NCBI RefSeq assembly: GCF_025147325.1
Contig: NZ_CP102262.1
Span: 124,001-188,000, forward strand
Direction of reading: 5' to 3'
From: Bacteroides stercoris ATCC 43183
GTDB lineage: Bacteria; Bacteroidota; Bacteroidia; Bacteroidales; Bacteroidaceae
DNA: 64,000 nt
Of the stretch, positions 27,877 through 36,495 are shown piece by piece. The notes under the pieces were generated by a model. That model saw nothing but the letters and a program-made list of their open reading frames with translations, did not search any database and was not told the origin of the DNA. Each line of letters opens with the position of its first letter. Position 1 is the first letter of the stretch. Position numbers and translations under genes: made by a program.

Positions 27877-28860
27877 TCATTTCGTACGGTTTACCAACGA
27901 AACATGTAGCCCGCCATAGATACCGAGCAACACAACCAGCAAGGTTTGAATGCCATGCACTATCAGTGCAAAAGCACCAGCATCCGTAGCATTCACACCA
28001 TAAAGCATCATCATGGTGATAACGGCAAAATGCCAGGGACCTGCCCCGTTGGGTGTAGGTACGATTACAGCAAACGTCCCGCCCACAAACATCACCATTG
28101 CAGCCTGAAAGCCAAGATGCTCCGCAAAAGAAAAGCTATAGAAAGTCAGATAGAAATGATAGAAATAGCATCCCCAAATAAGCAATGTATAGAGAATAAA
28201 CAGCGGAATGTTCTTCACATTGCGGAGCGACATTACCCCCTCGCATACATTCAGCACAACTCCCTTCACTTTCTCAAAAAAAGAAAGCATCCGCATCAGA
28301 TAGTACATAAGCACCAGCACGCCGATAACACAGAACAGGGAGACATAAAACCAGGGCGATGTCAACAGATGCATCAGCGAAGGAATTTTTGTACCCGTTT
28401 CCTGAAAGAAACGGAGAAACACAGGCATCTGAGCCAGAAAGGTAAGTCCCGTAATCAAAAGAATACACAAGGTGTCCACTAACCGCTCGGTGACCACAGT
28501 TCCCAAAGATTTGGAAAACGATACATCATCATACTTAGCCAGAACACCGCAACGCGACACTTCACCCACACGAGGCAATATCAAATTGGTAGCATAGGAA
28601 ATGAAAATGGCGTCCACGCAATCGCTCCTTTTAGGATAAGCCCCCAACGGTTCCAGCGTCTGTCGCCAACGCCACCCGCGAAACACATGGCTCATTACGC
28701 CAAAAAACAATGAAAACAGCATCCACCCCCAGTCAGTGCCATGCAAAAGCAGTTCTTTCGCACGTTCAAAATCAAAATCACGATACACCCAATACAGGAT
28801 AAAACCGCCCAAAAGAACGGGCAACACGATTTTCAATGTTTTTTTTATTATCTTATTCAT
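27877..28860 (-). CDS. Lysylphosphatidylglycerol synthetase TM / flippase-like protein (UPF0104)
   Basis: Polytopic inner-membrane protein, 327 aa, about eight helices, of the family that matches the membrane half of MprF. It has the conserved LEPLGAYPKRSDC, FISYATNLILPRVGEVSRCGVLAKYDDV and a late PTPNGAGPWHFAVITMM. The synthetase domain of MprF is absent, so it is a stand-alone lipid flippase-type protein, not an aminoacyl transferase. First gene of a probable unit with the acyltransferase; divergent from rsmA. Confidence 0.88.
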   Translation of the reverse strand: MNKIIKKTLKIVLPVLLGGFILYWVYRDFDFERAKELLLHGTDWGWMLFSLFFGVMSHVFRGWRWRQTLEPLGAYPKRSDCVDAIFISYATNLILPRVGEVSRCGVLAKYDDVSFSKSLGTVVTERLVDTLCILLITGLTFLAQMPVFLRFFQETGTKIPSLMHLLTSPWFYVSLFCVIGVLVLMYYLMRMLSFFEKVKGVVLNVCEGVMSLRNVKNIPLFILYTLLIWGCYFYHFYLTFYSFSFAEHLGFQAAMVMFVGGTFAVIVPTPNGAGPWHFAVITMMMLYGVNATDAGAFALIVHGIQTLLVVLLGIYGGLHVSLVNRTK

Positions 28861-28932
28861 CGTTTTCCCTTAAAATTCATCCGGCACGCGTCGTAATTTG
28901 TGATTTGTAACTCGTAATTCGCCGAAAAGGAT

Positions 28933-28953
28933 TACCTTTGAACCGCAAAAGTA
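28933..28953. promoter_or_regulatory. Abutting divergent -7 boxes (rsmA plus, flippase minus)
   Basis: Plus strand TACCTTTG at 28933-28940 serves rsmA (ATG 28970). Minus strand TACTTTTG at 28946-28953 serves the flippase gene (ATG 28860). The two lie only five bases apart, so polymerase on one would block the other. Repeats of the TCGTAATTTGTGATTTG kind fill 28890-28915. Confidence 0.5.
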
Positions 28954-28969
28954 ACGATTTAGTTGATAC

Positions 28970-29767
28970 ATGAGATTAGTTAAACCTAAAAAGTTTCTCG
29001 GCCAGCACTTTCTGAAAGACCTGAAAGTAGCACAGGACATTGCCGACACCGTAGACGCCTGTCCCAATCTTCCGATATTGGAAGTAGGACCGGGCATGGG
29101 AGTGCTGACCCAATTTCTCCTGCCCAAAGAGCGCACGGTAAAAGTTGTGGAAGTGGATTATGAATCGGTGGCCTATCTGCGGGAAGCCTACCCGCAACTG
29201 GAGGATAACATCATCGAAGACGACTTCCTGAAAATGAACCTGCAACGCCTGTTCGACGGACAGCCTTTCGTACTGACGGGCAATTATCCGTATAACATAT
29301 CCAGCCAGATATTCTTCAAGATGCTGGATAATAAAGAACTGATACCGTGCTGTACGGGCATGATACAGAAAGAGGTTGCCGAGCGTATCGCAGCCGGTCC
29401 CGGCAGCAAGACATACGGCATTCTGAGTGTACTGATACAGGCTTGGTATCGGGTGGAATACCTCTTCACCGTAAGCGAACACGTGTTCAATCCTCCCCCA
29501 AAAGTAAAAAGCGCTGTTATTCGCATGACGCGCAATGACACGCAGCAATTGGGATGTGACGAAAAGCTGTTTAAACAAGTTGTAAAAACTACATTCAACC
29601 AACGCCGGAAAACCTTGCGTAATTCCATAAAACCGATACTCGGCAAAGAATGTCCGCTGACCGAAGACCCTCTCTTCAACAAACGCCCCGAGCAACTTTC
29701 CGTGCAGGAGTTTATAGAATTGACCAATCAGGTGGAAACAGCATTGAAAGAGACGACAGAAAAATGA
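28970..29767 (+). CDS. rsmA: 16S rRNA (adenine1518-N6/adenine1519-N6)-dimethyltransferase
   Basis: Dimethylates the two adjacent adenosines in the 3'-terminal hairpin of 16S rRNA, late in 30S assembly; target of kasugamycin resistance. 265 aa. Opening KPKKFLGQHFLKD is the KsgA N-terminus; SAM-binding motif I EVGPGMGVLTQFLL about 38-51; motif IV GNYPYNISSQIFFKML about 104-119; the C-terminal rRNA-binding part has FNPPPKVKSAVIR and FNQRRKTLRNS. Followed 54 bases later by mgtE. Confidence 0.97.
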   Translation: MRLVKPKKFLGQHFLKDLKVAQDIADTVDACPNLPILEVGPGMGVLTQFLLPKERTVKVVEVDYESVAYLREAYPQLEDNIIEDDFLKMNLQRLFDGQPFVLTGNYPYNISSQIFFKMLDNKELIPCCTGMIQKEVAERIAAGPGSKTYGILSVLIQAWYRVEYLFTVSEHVFNPPPKVKSAVIRMTRNDTQQLGCDEKLFKQVVKTTFNQRRKTLRNSIKPILGKECPLTEDPLFNKRPEQLSVQEFIELTNQVETALKETTEK

Positions 29768-29821
29768 GAAATTAACGGTTTCAGCCCTTAACGGTACACT
29801 ATTACCAATACACTATGAGTT

Positions 29822-31168
29822 ATGGAAATAGACGAAGAATACATAGATAAAGTCAAAAGCTTTATAGAGCAGAAAGACGCGGAAAACGTCAAGGCGCTTC
29901 TTATCGACCTGCATCCGGCAGATATTGCCGAACTGTGTAATGACCTCGCGCCCGAAGAGGCACGCTTCGTTTACCGTCTCCTCGACAACGAAACAGCCGC
30001 CGACGTACTGGTAGAAATGGATGAAGACGTCCGGAAGGAATTCCTGGAACTTCTGCCTTCGGAAACCATTGCCAAGCGGTTTGTGGATTATATGGATACG
30101 GACGATGCCGTAGACCTGATGCGTGACCTCGACGAGGAGAAAAAAGAAGAGGTACTGTCGCATATTGAGGATATAGAGCAGGCCGGAGACATCGTAGACC
30201 TCTTGAAGTACGATGAAGATACCGCCGGTGGTTTGATGGGTACGGAAATGGTAACCGTCAACGAGAACTGGAGTATGCCTGAATGCCTGAAAGAGATGCG
30301 CCTGCAAGCCGAACAGTTGGACGAAATCTACTACGTATATGTCATTGACGATGACGAACGGCTGCAAGGTGTATTCCCGCTAAAGAAAATGATTACCTCT
30401 CCTTCCGTCTCCAAAGTGAAGCATGTAATGAGGAAAGACCCCATTTCCGTCCATGTAGACACTCCCACAGACGAAGTGGTGCAGATTATCGAGAAATACG
30501 ACTTGGTGGCAGTACCTGTTGTCGACAGCATAGGCCGCCTGGTAGGGCAGATTACCGTAGACGACGTCATGGACGAGGTTCGTGAGCAATCGGAACGCGA
30601 CTATCAGTTGGCATCCGGTTTGTCACAGGATGTGGAGACGGACGACAACGTCATGCGCCAGACTTCCGCACGCCTGCCGTGGTTGCTTATCGGTATGCTG
30701 GGCGGTATCGGCAACTCCATGATATTGGGTAATTTTGACGCTACCTTCGCCGCACATCCCGAAATGGCGCTGTACATCCCTCTGATTGGCGGTACAGGCG
30801 GAAATGTAGGAACCCAATCCTCTGCAATTATCGTACAGGGACTTGCCAACAGTTCTTTGGATGCCAAAGACACATTCAAGCAAATCGCCAAGGAATCCGT
30901 AGTGGCGGCAATCAATGCAACCATCATATCCTTGCTGGTGTACATATACAATTTTGTACGGTTCGGCGGTACGGCCACAGTTACCTACTCGGTATCCATC
31001 AGTCTGTTCGCCGTTGTCATGTTCGCCTCCATTTTCGGAACATTGGTACCCATGACACTCGAAAAGCTGAAAGTGGACCCGGCCATTGCCACAGGACCGT
31101 TCATATCCATCACCAACGACATTATCGGCATGATGATGTATATGGGCATCACCGTACTATTGGCCTGA
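29822..31168 (+). CDS. mgtE: Magnesium transporter MgtE
   Basis: Inner-membrane Mg2+ channel gated by cytosolic Mg2+, 448 aa. Order: MgtE_N about 10-130 (LHPADIAELCNDL, LPSETIAKRFVDYM), two CBS domains about 135-255 (SVHVDTPTDEVVQIIEKYDLVAVPVV), plug helix, then five transmembrane helices from about 285 with GGTGGNVGTQSSAIIVQGLA, and a final TGPFISITNDIIGMMMYMG that matches the ion-pore signature. Acidic residues typical of Mg2+ sensing are plentiful in the N domain. Length is normal. Confidence 0.96.
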   Translation: MEIDEEYIDKVKSFIEQKDAENVKALLIDLHPADIAELCNDLAPEEARFVYRLLDNETAADVLVEMDEDVRKEFLELLPSETIAKRFVDYMDTDDAVDLMRDLDEEKKEEVLSHIEDIEQAGDIVDLLKYDEDTAGGLMGTEMVTVNENWSMPECLKEMRLQAEQLDEIYYVYVIDDDERLQGVFPLKKMITSPSVSKVKHVMRKDPISVHVDTPTDEVVQIIEKYDLVAVPVVDSIGRLVGQITVDDVMDEVREQSERDYQLASGLSQDVETDDNVMRQTSARLPWLLIGMLGGIGNSMILGNFDATFAAHPEMALYIPLIGGTGGNVGTQSSAIIVQGLANSSLDAKDTFKQIAKESVVAAINATIISLLVYIYNFVRFGGTATVTYSVSISLFAVVMFASIFGTLVPMTLEKLKVDPAIATGPFISITNDIIGMMMYMGITVLLA

Positions 31169-31249
31169 AACGGCTAAATCGAAAAAAAACGATGAAAAAA
31201 GTATGAAGTAATCATTTTATTTCATTAATTTGTAACCTAATGTAACCCG

Positions 31250-31265
31250 AACGGGATATCCCGTT
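31250..31265. promoter_or_regulatory. Perfect 16-base palindrome before the DUF349 gene
   Basis: AACGGGATATCCCGTT, 18 bases before the ATG at 31284. It could be an operator or a short leader hairpin at the ribosome-binding region. A weak -7-like TTAATTTG lies just upstream, near 31225. Confidence 0.45.
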
Positions 31266-31283
31266 TCTAAAAAGTAAATACAA

Positions 31284-33137
31284 ATGACGGACACTCATGA
31301 CACTAATCTCCCCGACAAGCCGGTGGAATTAGAAGAAGACAAAAAAACAGCAGAGGTTTCTGAGCCGGCAACAACAGAGACTCCCGCTGAGGTAACCTTG
31401 ACTGACAAGCCGGCCGAATCAGTTCAAAAACTCACTAAAGAAGAGATTCTGAACAAGCTTAAAGCGATTGCCGCAGATGTAGAGAATGCTGCCAAATCGG
31501 AGATAGACAGTTTGAAACAGGCTTTCTACAAACTACATAACTCAGAGCAGGAAGCCGCCAAGAAGCTGTTCGTTGAGAATGGGGGAGCTATTGAAGAGTT
31601 CGTTCCACAAGCCGATACTTTGGAAGAGGAATTCAAGAATACCATGTCCGTCATCAAGGAAAAAAGAAACGCACTCAATGCAGAGCAGGAAAAACAGAAA
31701 GAGCTAAACCTGCAAATCAAGCTTTCCATCATCGAAGAACTGAAAGAGTTGGTGGAATCTCCGGAAGACGCCAACAAGAACTATACGGAATTCAAGAAAT
31801 TGCAACAGCAATGGAATGAGGTTAAAATTGTGCCGCAAGCCAGGATTAACGAGCTGTGGAAGAACTACCAGCTGTATGTCGAAAAGTTCTACGACCTTTT
31901 AAAACTGAACAACGAATTCCGTGAATATGACTTCAAGAAGAATCTTGAAATCAAGAACCACCTTTGCGAAGCTGCCGAGAAACTGGCAGACGAAGCGGAT
32001 GTTGTTTCCGCTTTCCATCAATTGCAGAAACTGCATCAGGAATTCCGCGATACAGGACCGGTAGCCAAAGAGCTGCGCGATGAAATATGGGCACGCTTCA
32101 AAGCAGCTTCTACTACTGTGAACCGCCGTCACCAGCAGCATTTTGAAGCCCTGAAAGAGGCCGAGCAACATAATCTCGACCAAAAGACCGTAATTTGCGA
32201 AATCATCGAGGCCATTGATTACAGCGAACTTACCAACTTCGCTTCCTGGGAAAACAAAACCCAGGAAATCATCGCTTTGCAAAATAAATGGAAAACCATC
32301 GGTTTTGCTCCGCAAAAGATGAACGTGAAGATATTCGAACGCTTCCGCAAAGCTTGTGACGAGTTCTTCCAGAAGAAAGGGGAATTCTTCAAATCCCTGA
32401 AAGAAGGCATGAACGGGAATCTTGAAAAGAAACGTGCCTTATGCGAAAAAGCAGAGGCCCTGAAAGACAGTACCGACTGGAAAGCAACAGCTGACGAACT
32501 GACCAAACTCCAGAAAGAGTGGAAAACGGTAGGTCCCGTTGCCAAGAAATATTCGGATGCTATCTGGAAACGGTTCATCTCCGCCTGCGATTACTTCTTT
32601 GAACAGAAAAACAAGGCAACTTCCTCACAACGTTCCGTTGAACAGGAGAATCTGGAAAAGAAGAAAGCCATTATCGAAAAGCTGACAGCCATTGACGAAA
32701 CAATGGATGTGGAAGAAGCCACCCAACTGGTCCGCGAACTTATGAAAGAGTGGAACGGCATAGGACATGTACCATTCAAAGAAAAAGACAAAATTTACAA
32801 ACAATACCACAGCCGGATAGACAAGCTGTTTGAACACTTCAACATCAGTGCCTCCAACAAGAAGTTGAGTAATTTCAAATCGTCCATCAGCAGTATCCAG
32901 GAAGGCAGCCCGCAAGCCCTTTATCGTGAACGGGACAAACTGGTACGCGCCTGCGAAAACATGAAAAACGAATTGCAGACTTACGAAAACAACTTAGGCT
33001 TCCTGACTGCTTCGTCCAAGAAAGGCAACAGCCTCCTGACCGAACTTAACCGTAAAGTCGAGAAGCTGAAAGGTGACATAGAACTGGTTAAACAGAAAAT
33101 CAAGGTGATTGACAATTCAATCAACGAAGCGGAATAA
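31284..33137 (+). CDS. DUF349 repeat protein
   Basis: Cytosolic all-helical protein of unknown function, 617 aa. After an acidic, low-complexity first 60 residues come four to five DUF349 repeats, each with the pattern FKKLQQQWNEVKIVPQARINELWKNY; later copies read KLHQEFRDTGPVAKELRDEIW, LQNKWKTIGFAPQKMNVKIF, LQKEWKTVGPVAKKYSDAIW and LMKEWNGIGHVPFKEKDKIY. The end is coiled-coil (about 545-617). No catalytic motif. Close homologues occur throughout Bacteroidetes. Ends at a strong terminator. Confidence 0.9.
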   Translation: MTDTHDTNLPDKPVELEEDKKTAEVSEPATTETPAEVTLTDKPAESVQKLTKEEILNKLKAIAADVENAAKSEIDSLKQAFYKLHNSEQEAAKKLFVENGGAIEEFVPQADTLEEEFKNTMSVIKEKRNALNAEQEKQKELNLQIKLSIIEELKELVESPEDANKNYTEFKKLQQQWNEVKIVPQARINELWKNYQLYVEKFYDLLKLNNEFREYDFKKNLEIKNHLCEAAEKLADEADVVSAFHQLQKLHQEFRDTGPVAKELRDEIWARFKAASTTVNRRHQQHFEALKEAEQHNLDQKTVICEIIEAIDYSELTNFASWENKTQEIIALQNKWKTIGFAPQKMNVKIFERFRKACDEFFQKKGEFFKSLKEGMNGNLEKKRALCEKAEALKDSTDWKATADELTKLQKEWKTVGPVAKKYSDAIWKRFISACDYFFEQKNKATSSQRSVEQENLEKKKAIIEKLTAIDETMDVEEATQLVRELMKEWNGIGHVPFKEKDKIYKQYHSRIDKLFEHFNISASNKKLSNFKSSISSIQEGSPQALYRERDKLVRACENMKNELQTYENNLGFLTASSKKGNSLLTELNRKVEKLKGDIELVKQKIKVIDNSINEAE

Positions 33138-33157
33138 TTTTTCTCACCTAATAATAT

Positions 33158-33204
33158 GAGGTTATGCCAAAAGGATAAAAGGCTTTTGACATAACCTCTT
33201 TTTT
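33158..33204 (+). terminator. Intrinsic terminator after the DUF349 gene
   Basis: Arms GAGGTTATGCCAAAAG (33158-33173) and CTTTTGACATAACCTC (33183-33198) with one mismatch, then a run of T. It ends only 28 bases before the next gene, so that gene's promoter must overlap or follow the hairpin. Confidence 0.9.
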
Positions 33205-33231
33205 ATCTAAATCTAATCTCACTGCTGAATT

Positions 33232-35643
33232 ATGAAAAGAATTCTGACTTTAGGAATCGTGCTGCTGACTGTAAACAGTCTGCTACCGGCACAAGAAATC
33301 ACATTCTCAGAAACCAAATTCAATTGGGGAACCGTCCGGGAACAAGACGGGAATGTCAGCCATGACTTCCGGTTCGTAAACACCGGCGACAAACCTCTCA
33401 CTATCAAAAACATCATTACCGGCTGCGGATGCACCTCGTCCGAATGGACTGAAAAAGCCTATCAACCCGGTAAGGAAGGCATAATACGGTTGGTCTACCA
33501 CCCGCAAGGCAGAACAGAAAACGACATCAACCTCGTAGCCGAAATATATACTAACAGAGCTGCCAAAGGAGTAGTTACCCTGGAAATGGCGGGAAAGATA
33601 AAACGTGAGACCCCTTCCTATTCCGCCCGCTATAATCCCGCCAACGGAAAGCGAAGCCAAAGCCCAACCTATATTCCGCAAGATGAATATGAGCAGATAC
33701 TTGAACGGATACGCGAAGAATTGTATGCCAAAACCACCACACAGCAAACAGACCGCGCAACGGAAAAATTACTGCGCTCCATGCTTCCGGAAGGTAAATG
33801 GAGCGACCTCGATTATGCCTGCTTTTTCCGTACCAACTGGGAACCGGTAGAACACCTGAAACGTTTGGTTACAATAGCCGCCTCATATACCGACAAACAA
33901 TCACGTTATTACGGTAACGAGGTATTATACAATGCAATCAGAGATGCCCTGCAGTATTGGGTGAAACAAGACCCTACCTGTTTCAACTGGTGGTATAACC
34001 AGATTTCCGTTCCGCAAACACAAGCCTCGCTCCTTGCTCTGATGGATGCGGGACAAAGGAAACTTCCGTCCGAAATCCGTATGCCTATTTTAAAAGTAAT
34101 GGGCGAACGCAGCGACCCACGCAAATGGACCGGCGCCAATAAAATGGACATTGCCATTCATCATTTAATAAGAGGCTGCCTGTTGAAGAATGACAGTATT
34201 GTACGCGTCAATGCCGATGAAATATTCTATCCCGTACAAATCGTTGCAAACGAAGGCATACAGGAAGACTTGTCTTATCACCAGCACGGGCCGCAACTTT
34301 ACATCGGCGGATACGGAACAGTGTTCGTTGACAACATAGTCCGCATGGGCAATATCCTCAACGGAACAAAATATGCCATGAATCCGGAGAAACTCACCTT
34401 GTTTTCCAACTTTATCCGCAACACCTACTTCAATGTATTCCGAAGCAGGTATCTGGACTTCAGTGTAACAGGCAGAGGTGTCAGCCGCAAAGGAACATTG
34501 GATTACGGGGATTGCGCAGCCCTGTTCAGAAACCTGCAGGCCCTTGATGCCAAACATGCCGGCGAATATGCAGACATTGCCCGCCGTTTCCTCACCCAGG
34601 AAGCATCGTATCAGCGTTCGGACAAGAATACAATGTATCATTGCTCAGACTATATGCTACACAACCGACAAAATTACGACTTTTCCGTGCGCACCTCTTC
34701 AACACGCACCAACAAGACCGAAAGCGGTAACGGTGAAAATCTATACGGGACCTATATGAGTGACGGCGCCACCAACATTCGCGTCAACGGCAATGAGTAT
34801 GCCGACATCTTCCCCGTCTGGGAGTGGGACAGAATACCGGGAACCACCTTGCCTGCAGGCGAAAAACGCAATCCCGTTGACTGGGGAAGCAAAGGAACCT
34901 GCACATTCACAGGGGGAGTGTCCGATGGGAAATACGGTGTAATGACTTTCAAGATGGATGACTATGGTGTAAAAGCTCAAAAATCATGGTTTATGTTCGA
35001 CAACGAAGTGGTTTGCTTAGGCAGTGAAATCGGTTCAAATGTTCCGACAGACATCGTTACCACTGTCAATCAATGCCATCTGGATGGAAATGTATGGATA
35101 AATACGGGAAAAGCGCTCCAGCAAGCAACCCAAGGAGAATTTGCTTTTGAGCAGGCTCCGCAATGGATCTGGCATGACAGCATCGCCTATCTCTTCCCTC
35201 AGGGAAACAATATAAAGCTAAAGATGGACAGACAAAAAGGCAACTGGGCAAAAATCAATTTCAATTATCCTGCTACGGAAATCAGCATGCCGATATTCAA
35301 TCTGGTCATTAATCACGGACAATCTCCCCGAAACGCATCTTACGCATATATCGTTGTACCGGGAATCAACCATCCGGAAAAAATGAAAACATACTCCTGC
35401 CGTCATCTGAAAATAGAACGGAATGATACGGAAATACAAGCCGTCAATAATCGGAAATCGGGAATTCTGCAAATCGTATTCTTCAAGCCCGGCACTTTCG
35501 ACAATGAAGAAATAAAGGTAAAAGCCCTGAAGCCCTGTGTTGTACAAATAAAGAAAAGCAAAGGTAAGGTGACGGATATGCAGATTGCCGATCCGCAAAA
35601 TCAAGAAAAGCTAAAGCCGGGAGTAGATGTGATAATCTTATAA
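33232..35643 (+). CDS. Polysaccharide lyase family 8 with N-terminal DUF1573 domain
   Basis: Exported lyase, 803 aa, of the hyaluronate/chondroitin/xanthan lyase family, which cuts uronic-acid polymers by beta-elimination. Signal peptide 1-20; DUF1573 domain about 22-125 with the CGC pair at 65-67; helical toroid about 145-480; beta-sandwiches about 490-800. Family catalytic set is all present: aromatic patch Asn252-Trp-Trp, catalytic Asn303 in TGAN, His352 and Tyr361 spaced by nine as in known lyases, Arg415 and Arg419 in GRGVSR. So it is probably active; the substrate is not readable. It stands alone, with no susC/D or sulfatase beside it. The DUF1573 fusion is unusual to me. Confidence 0.88.
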   Translation: MKRILTLGIVLLTVNSLLPAQEITFSETKFNWGTVREQDGNVSHDFRFVNTGDKPLTIKNIITGCGCTSSEWTEKAYQPGKEGIIRLVYHPQGRTENDINLVAEIYTNRAAKGVVTLEMAGKIKRETPSYSARYNPANGKRSQSPTYIPQDEYEQILERIREELYAKTTTQQTDRATEKLLRSMLPEGKWSDLDYACFFRTNWEPVEHLKRLVTIAASYTDKQSRYYGNEVLYNAIRDALQYWVKQDPTCFNWWYNQISVPQTQASLLALMDAGQRKLPSEIRMPILKVMGERSDPRKWTGANKMDIAIHHLIRGCLLKNDSIVRVNADEIFYPVQIVANEGIQEDLSYHQHGPQLYIGGYGTVFVDNIVRMGNILNGTKYAMNPEKLTLFSNFIRNTYFNVFRSRYLDFSVTGRGVSRKGTLDYGDCAALFRNLQALDAKHAGEYADIARRFLTQEASYQRSDKNTMYHCSDYMLHNRQNYDFSVRTSSTRTNKTESGNGENLYGTYMSDGATNIRVNGNEYADIFPVWEWDRIPGTTLPAGEKRNPVDWGSKGTCTFTGGVSDGKYGVMTFKMDDYGVKAQKSWFMFDNEVVCLGSEIGSNVPTDIVTTVNQCHLDGNVWINTGKALQQATQGEFAFEQAPQWIWHDSIAYLFPQGNNIKLKMDRQKGNWAKINFNYPATEISMPIFNLVINHGQSPRNASYAYIVVPGINHPEKMKTYSCRHLKIERNDTEIQAVNNRKSGILQIVFFKPGTFDNEEIKVKALKPCVVQIKKSKGKVTDMQIADPQNQEKLKPGVDVIIL

Positions 35644-35660
35644 TAATAAGCATATAAAAA

Positions 35661-35710
35661 GTGGTTGTGTCAAAACGAACTCGCTGATATTCTTGTTTTG
35701 ACACAACCAC
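35661..35710 (+). terminator. Hairpin after the PL8 lyase gene
   Basis: Perfect 16-base arms GTGGTTGTGTCAAAAC (35661-35676) and GTTTTGACACAACCAC (35695-35710), 18-base loop, no T tract. Probably a terminator-like or mRNA 3'-end structure; the same motif family is common between Bacteroides genes (from memory). Confidence 0.6.
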
Positions 35711-35783
35711 CGATTCGACCACCGAGTTTTCAAACTGAACCCGAATACCGATTATGAAAAATTTGCACATGGTCGAAAAGCAA

Positions 35784-35822
35784 TAAAAAACCCACTAAAA
35801 CTTGCGATTTTAGTGGGTTTTT
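35784..35822 (-). terminator. Terminator of tRNA-Gln
   Basis: Perfect 14-base arms (35788-35801 and 35809-35822) around a seven-base loop; on the minus strand it ends in a T run. It lies 15 bases beyond the tRNA 3' end. Confidence 0.88.
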
Positions 35823-35836
35823 ATCGGTGTGTTGTG

Positions 35837-35907
35837 TTGGGCTACCTGGATTCGAACCAGGAATGACAGGACCAGAATCTGTAGTGTTACCATTACACCA
35901 TAGCCCA
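35837..35907 (-). tRNA. tRNA-Gln, anticodon CTG
   Basis: Folds as a cloverleaf on the minus strand: acceptor TGGGCTA with TAGCCCA, D arm with AATGGTAA, anticodon loop TTCTGGT (anticodon CTG, reads CAG), T arm CCTGG-TTCGAAT-CCAGG. 71 bases; the 3' CCA is not encoded (the genome reads ACAC after the acceptor). The last pair of the anticodon stem (31-39) is an A-C mismatch. Promoter box at 35937-35944. Confidence 0.93.
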
Positions 35908-35936
35908 ATTGAGCATTTCATTTCTGTTTTGCGGTG

Positions 35937-35944
35937 CAAAGATA
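35937..35944 (-). promoter_or_regulatory. -7 box of tRNA-Gln
   Basis: Minus strand TATCTTTG, exact consensus, about 30 bases upstream of the mature 5' end, with a TTG 17 bases further upstream. The rest of 35945-36090 is AT-rich with no gene seen. Confidence 0.6.
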
Positions 35945-36091
35945 CAAACTTTTCTTTAATCCAAAACATTTTTCGCTATTTTTTTCATTAAAATCTGATA
36001 AGATACCATGACACAAAGAATTATATACCTAAAAAAAAACAAAAAATGAAAGACTTTTCCCCTTTTGCGTGTTTGATATGATAAATCAACG

Positions 36092-36099
36092 TATATTTG
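36092..36099 (+). promoter_or_regulatory. -7 box of rsfS-ftsH-cdsA
   Basis: TATATTTG, exact TAnnTTTG match, 28 bases before the rsfS ATG at 36127; TTTG occurs 16 bases upstream of it. Confidence 0.6.
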
Positions 36100-36126
36100 T
36101 CGCCTGTTTAATATTAATAATGTGTA

Positions 36127-36486
36127 ATGAACGAAGCTAAAAAATTAATTCAACAAATAACAGAAGGTATTCAAGATAAAAAAGGAAAAAAAATCGTCAT
36201 AGCAGACCTTACCCGGATAGACGACACAATATGTAATTATTTTGTCATCTGTCAAGGAAACTCCCCAAGCCAAGTAAGCGCCATAGTGGAGTCCGTTAAA
36301 GACTTCACCCGCAAAGGAGCGAACAGCAAACCTTTTGCGATAGACGGTCTGCGCAATGCCGAGTGGGTAGCCATGGACTACTCTGATGTACTGGTTCACG
36401 TTTTCCAGCCGGAAGCGCGTGAATTCTATAACTTGGAACACTTATGGGCAGATGCCAAACTAACCCAAATCCCCGATCTCGATTAA
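36127..36486 (+). CDS. rsfS: Ribosome silencing factor RsfS (RsfA/Iojap)
   Basis: Binds L14 of the 50S subunit and blocks subunit joining under starvation. 119 aa, the usual length for the family. Characteristic segments: KKIVIADLTRIDDTICNYFVICQGNSPSQVSAI near the N-terminus, then GLRNAEWVAMDYSDVLVHVFQPEAREFYNLEHLWADA, which contains the W-V-L-x-D-Y-x-D/V-V-H-F core. First gene of rsfS-ftsH-cdsA, ten bases before ftsH. Confidence 0.96.
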   Translation: MNEAKKLIQQITEGIQDKKGKKIVIADLTRIDDTICNYFVICQGNSPSQVSAIVESVKDFTRKGANSKPFAIDGLRNAEWVAMDYSDVLVHVFQPEAREFYNLEHLWADAKLTQIPDLD

Positions 36487-36495
36487 TTTAGACTT

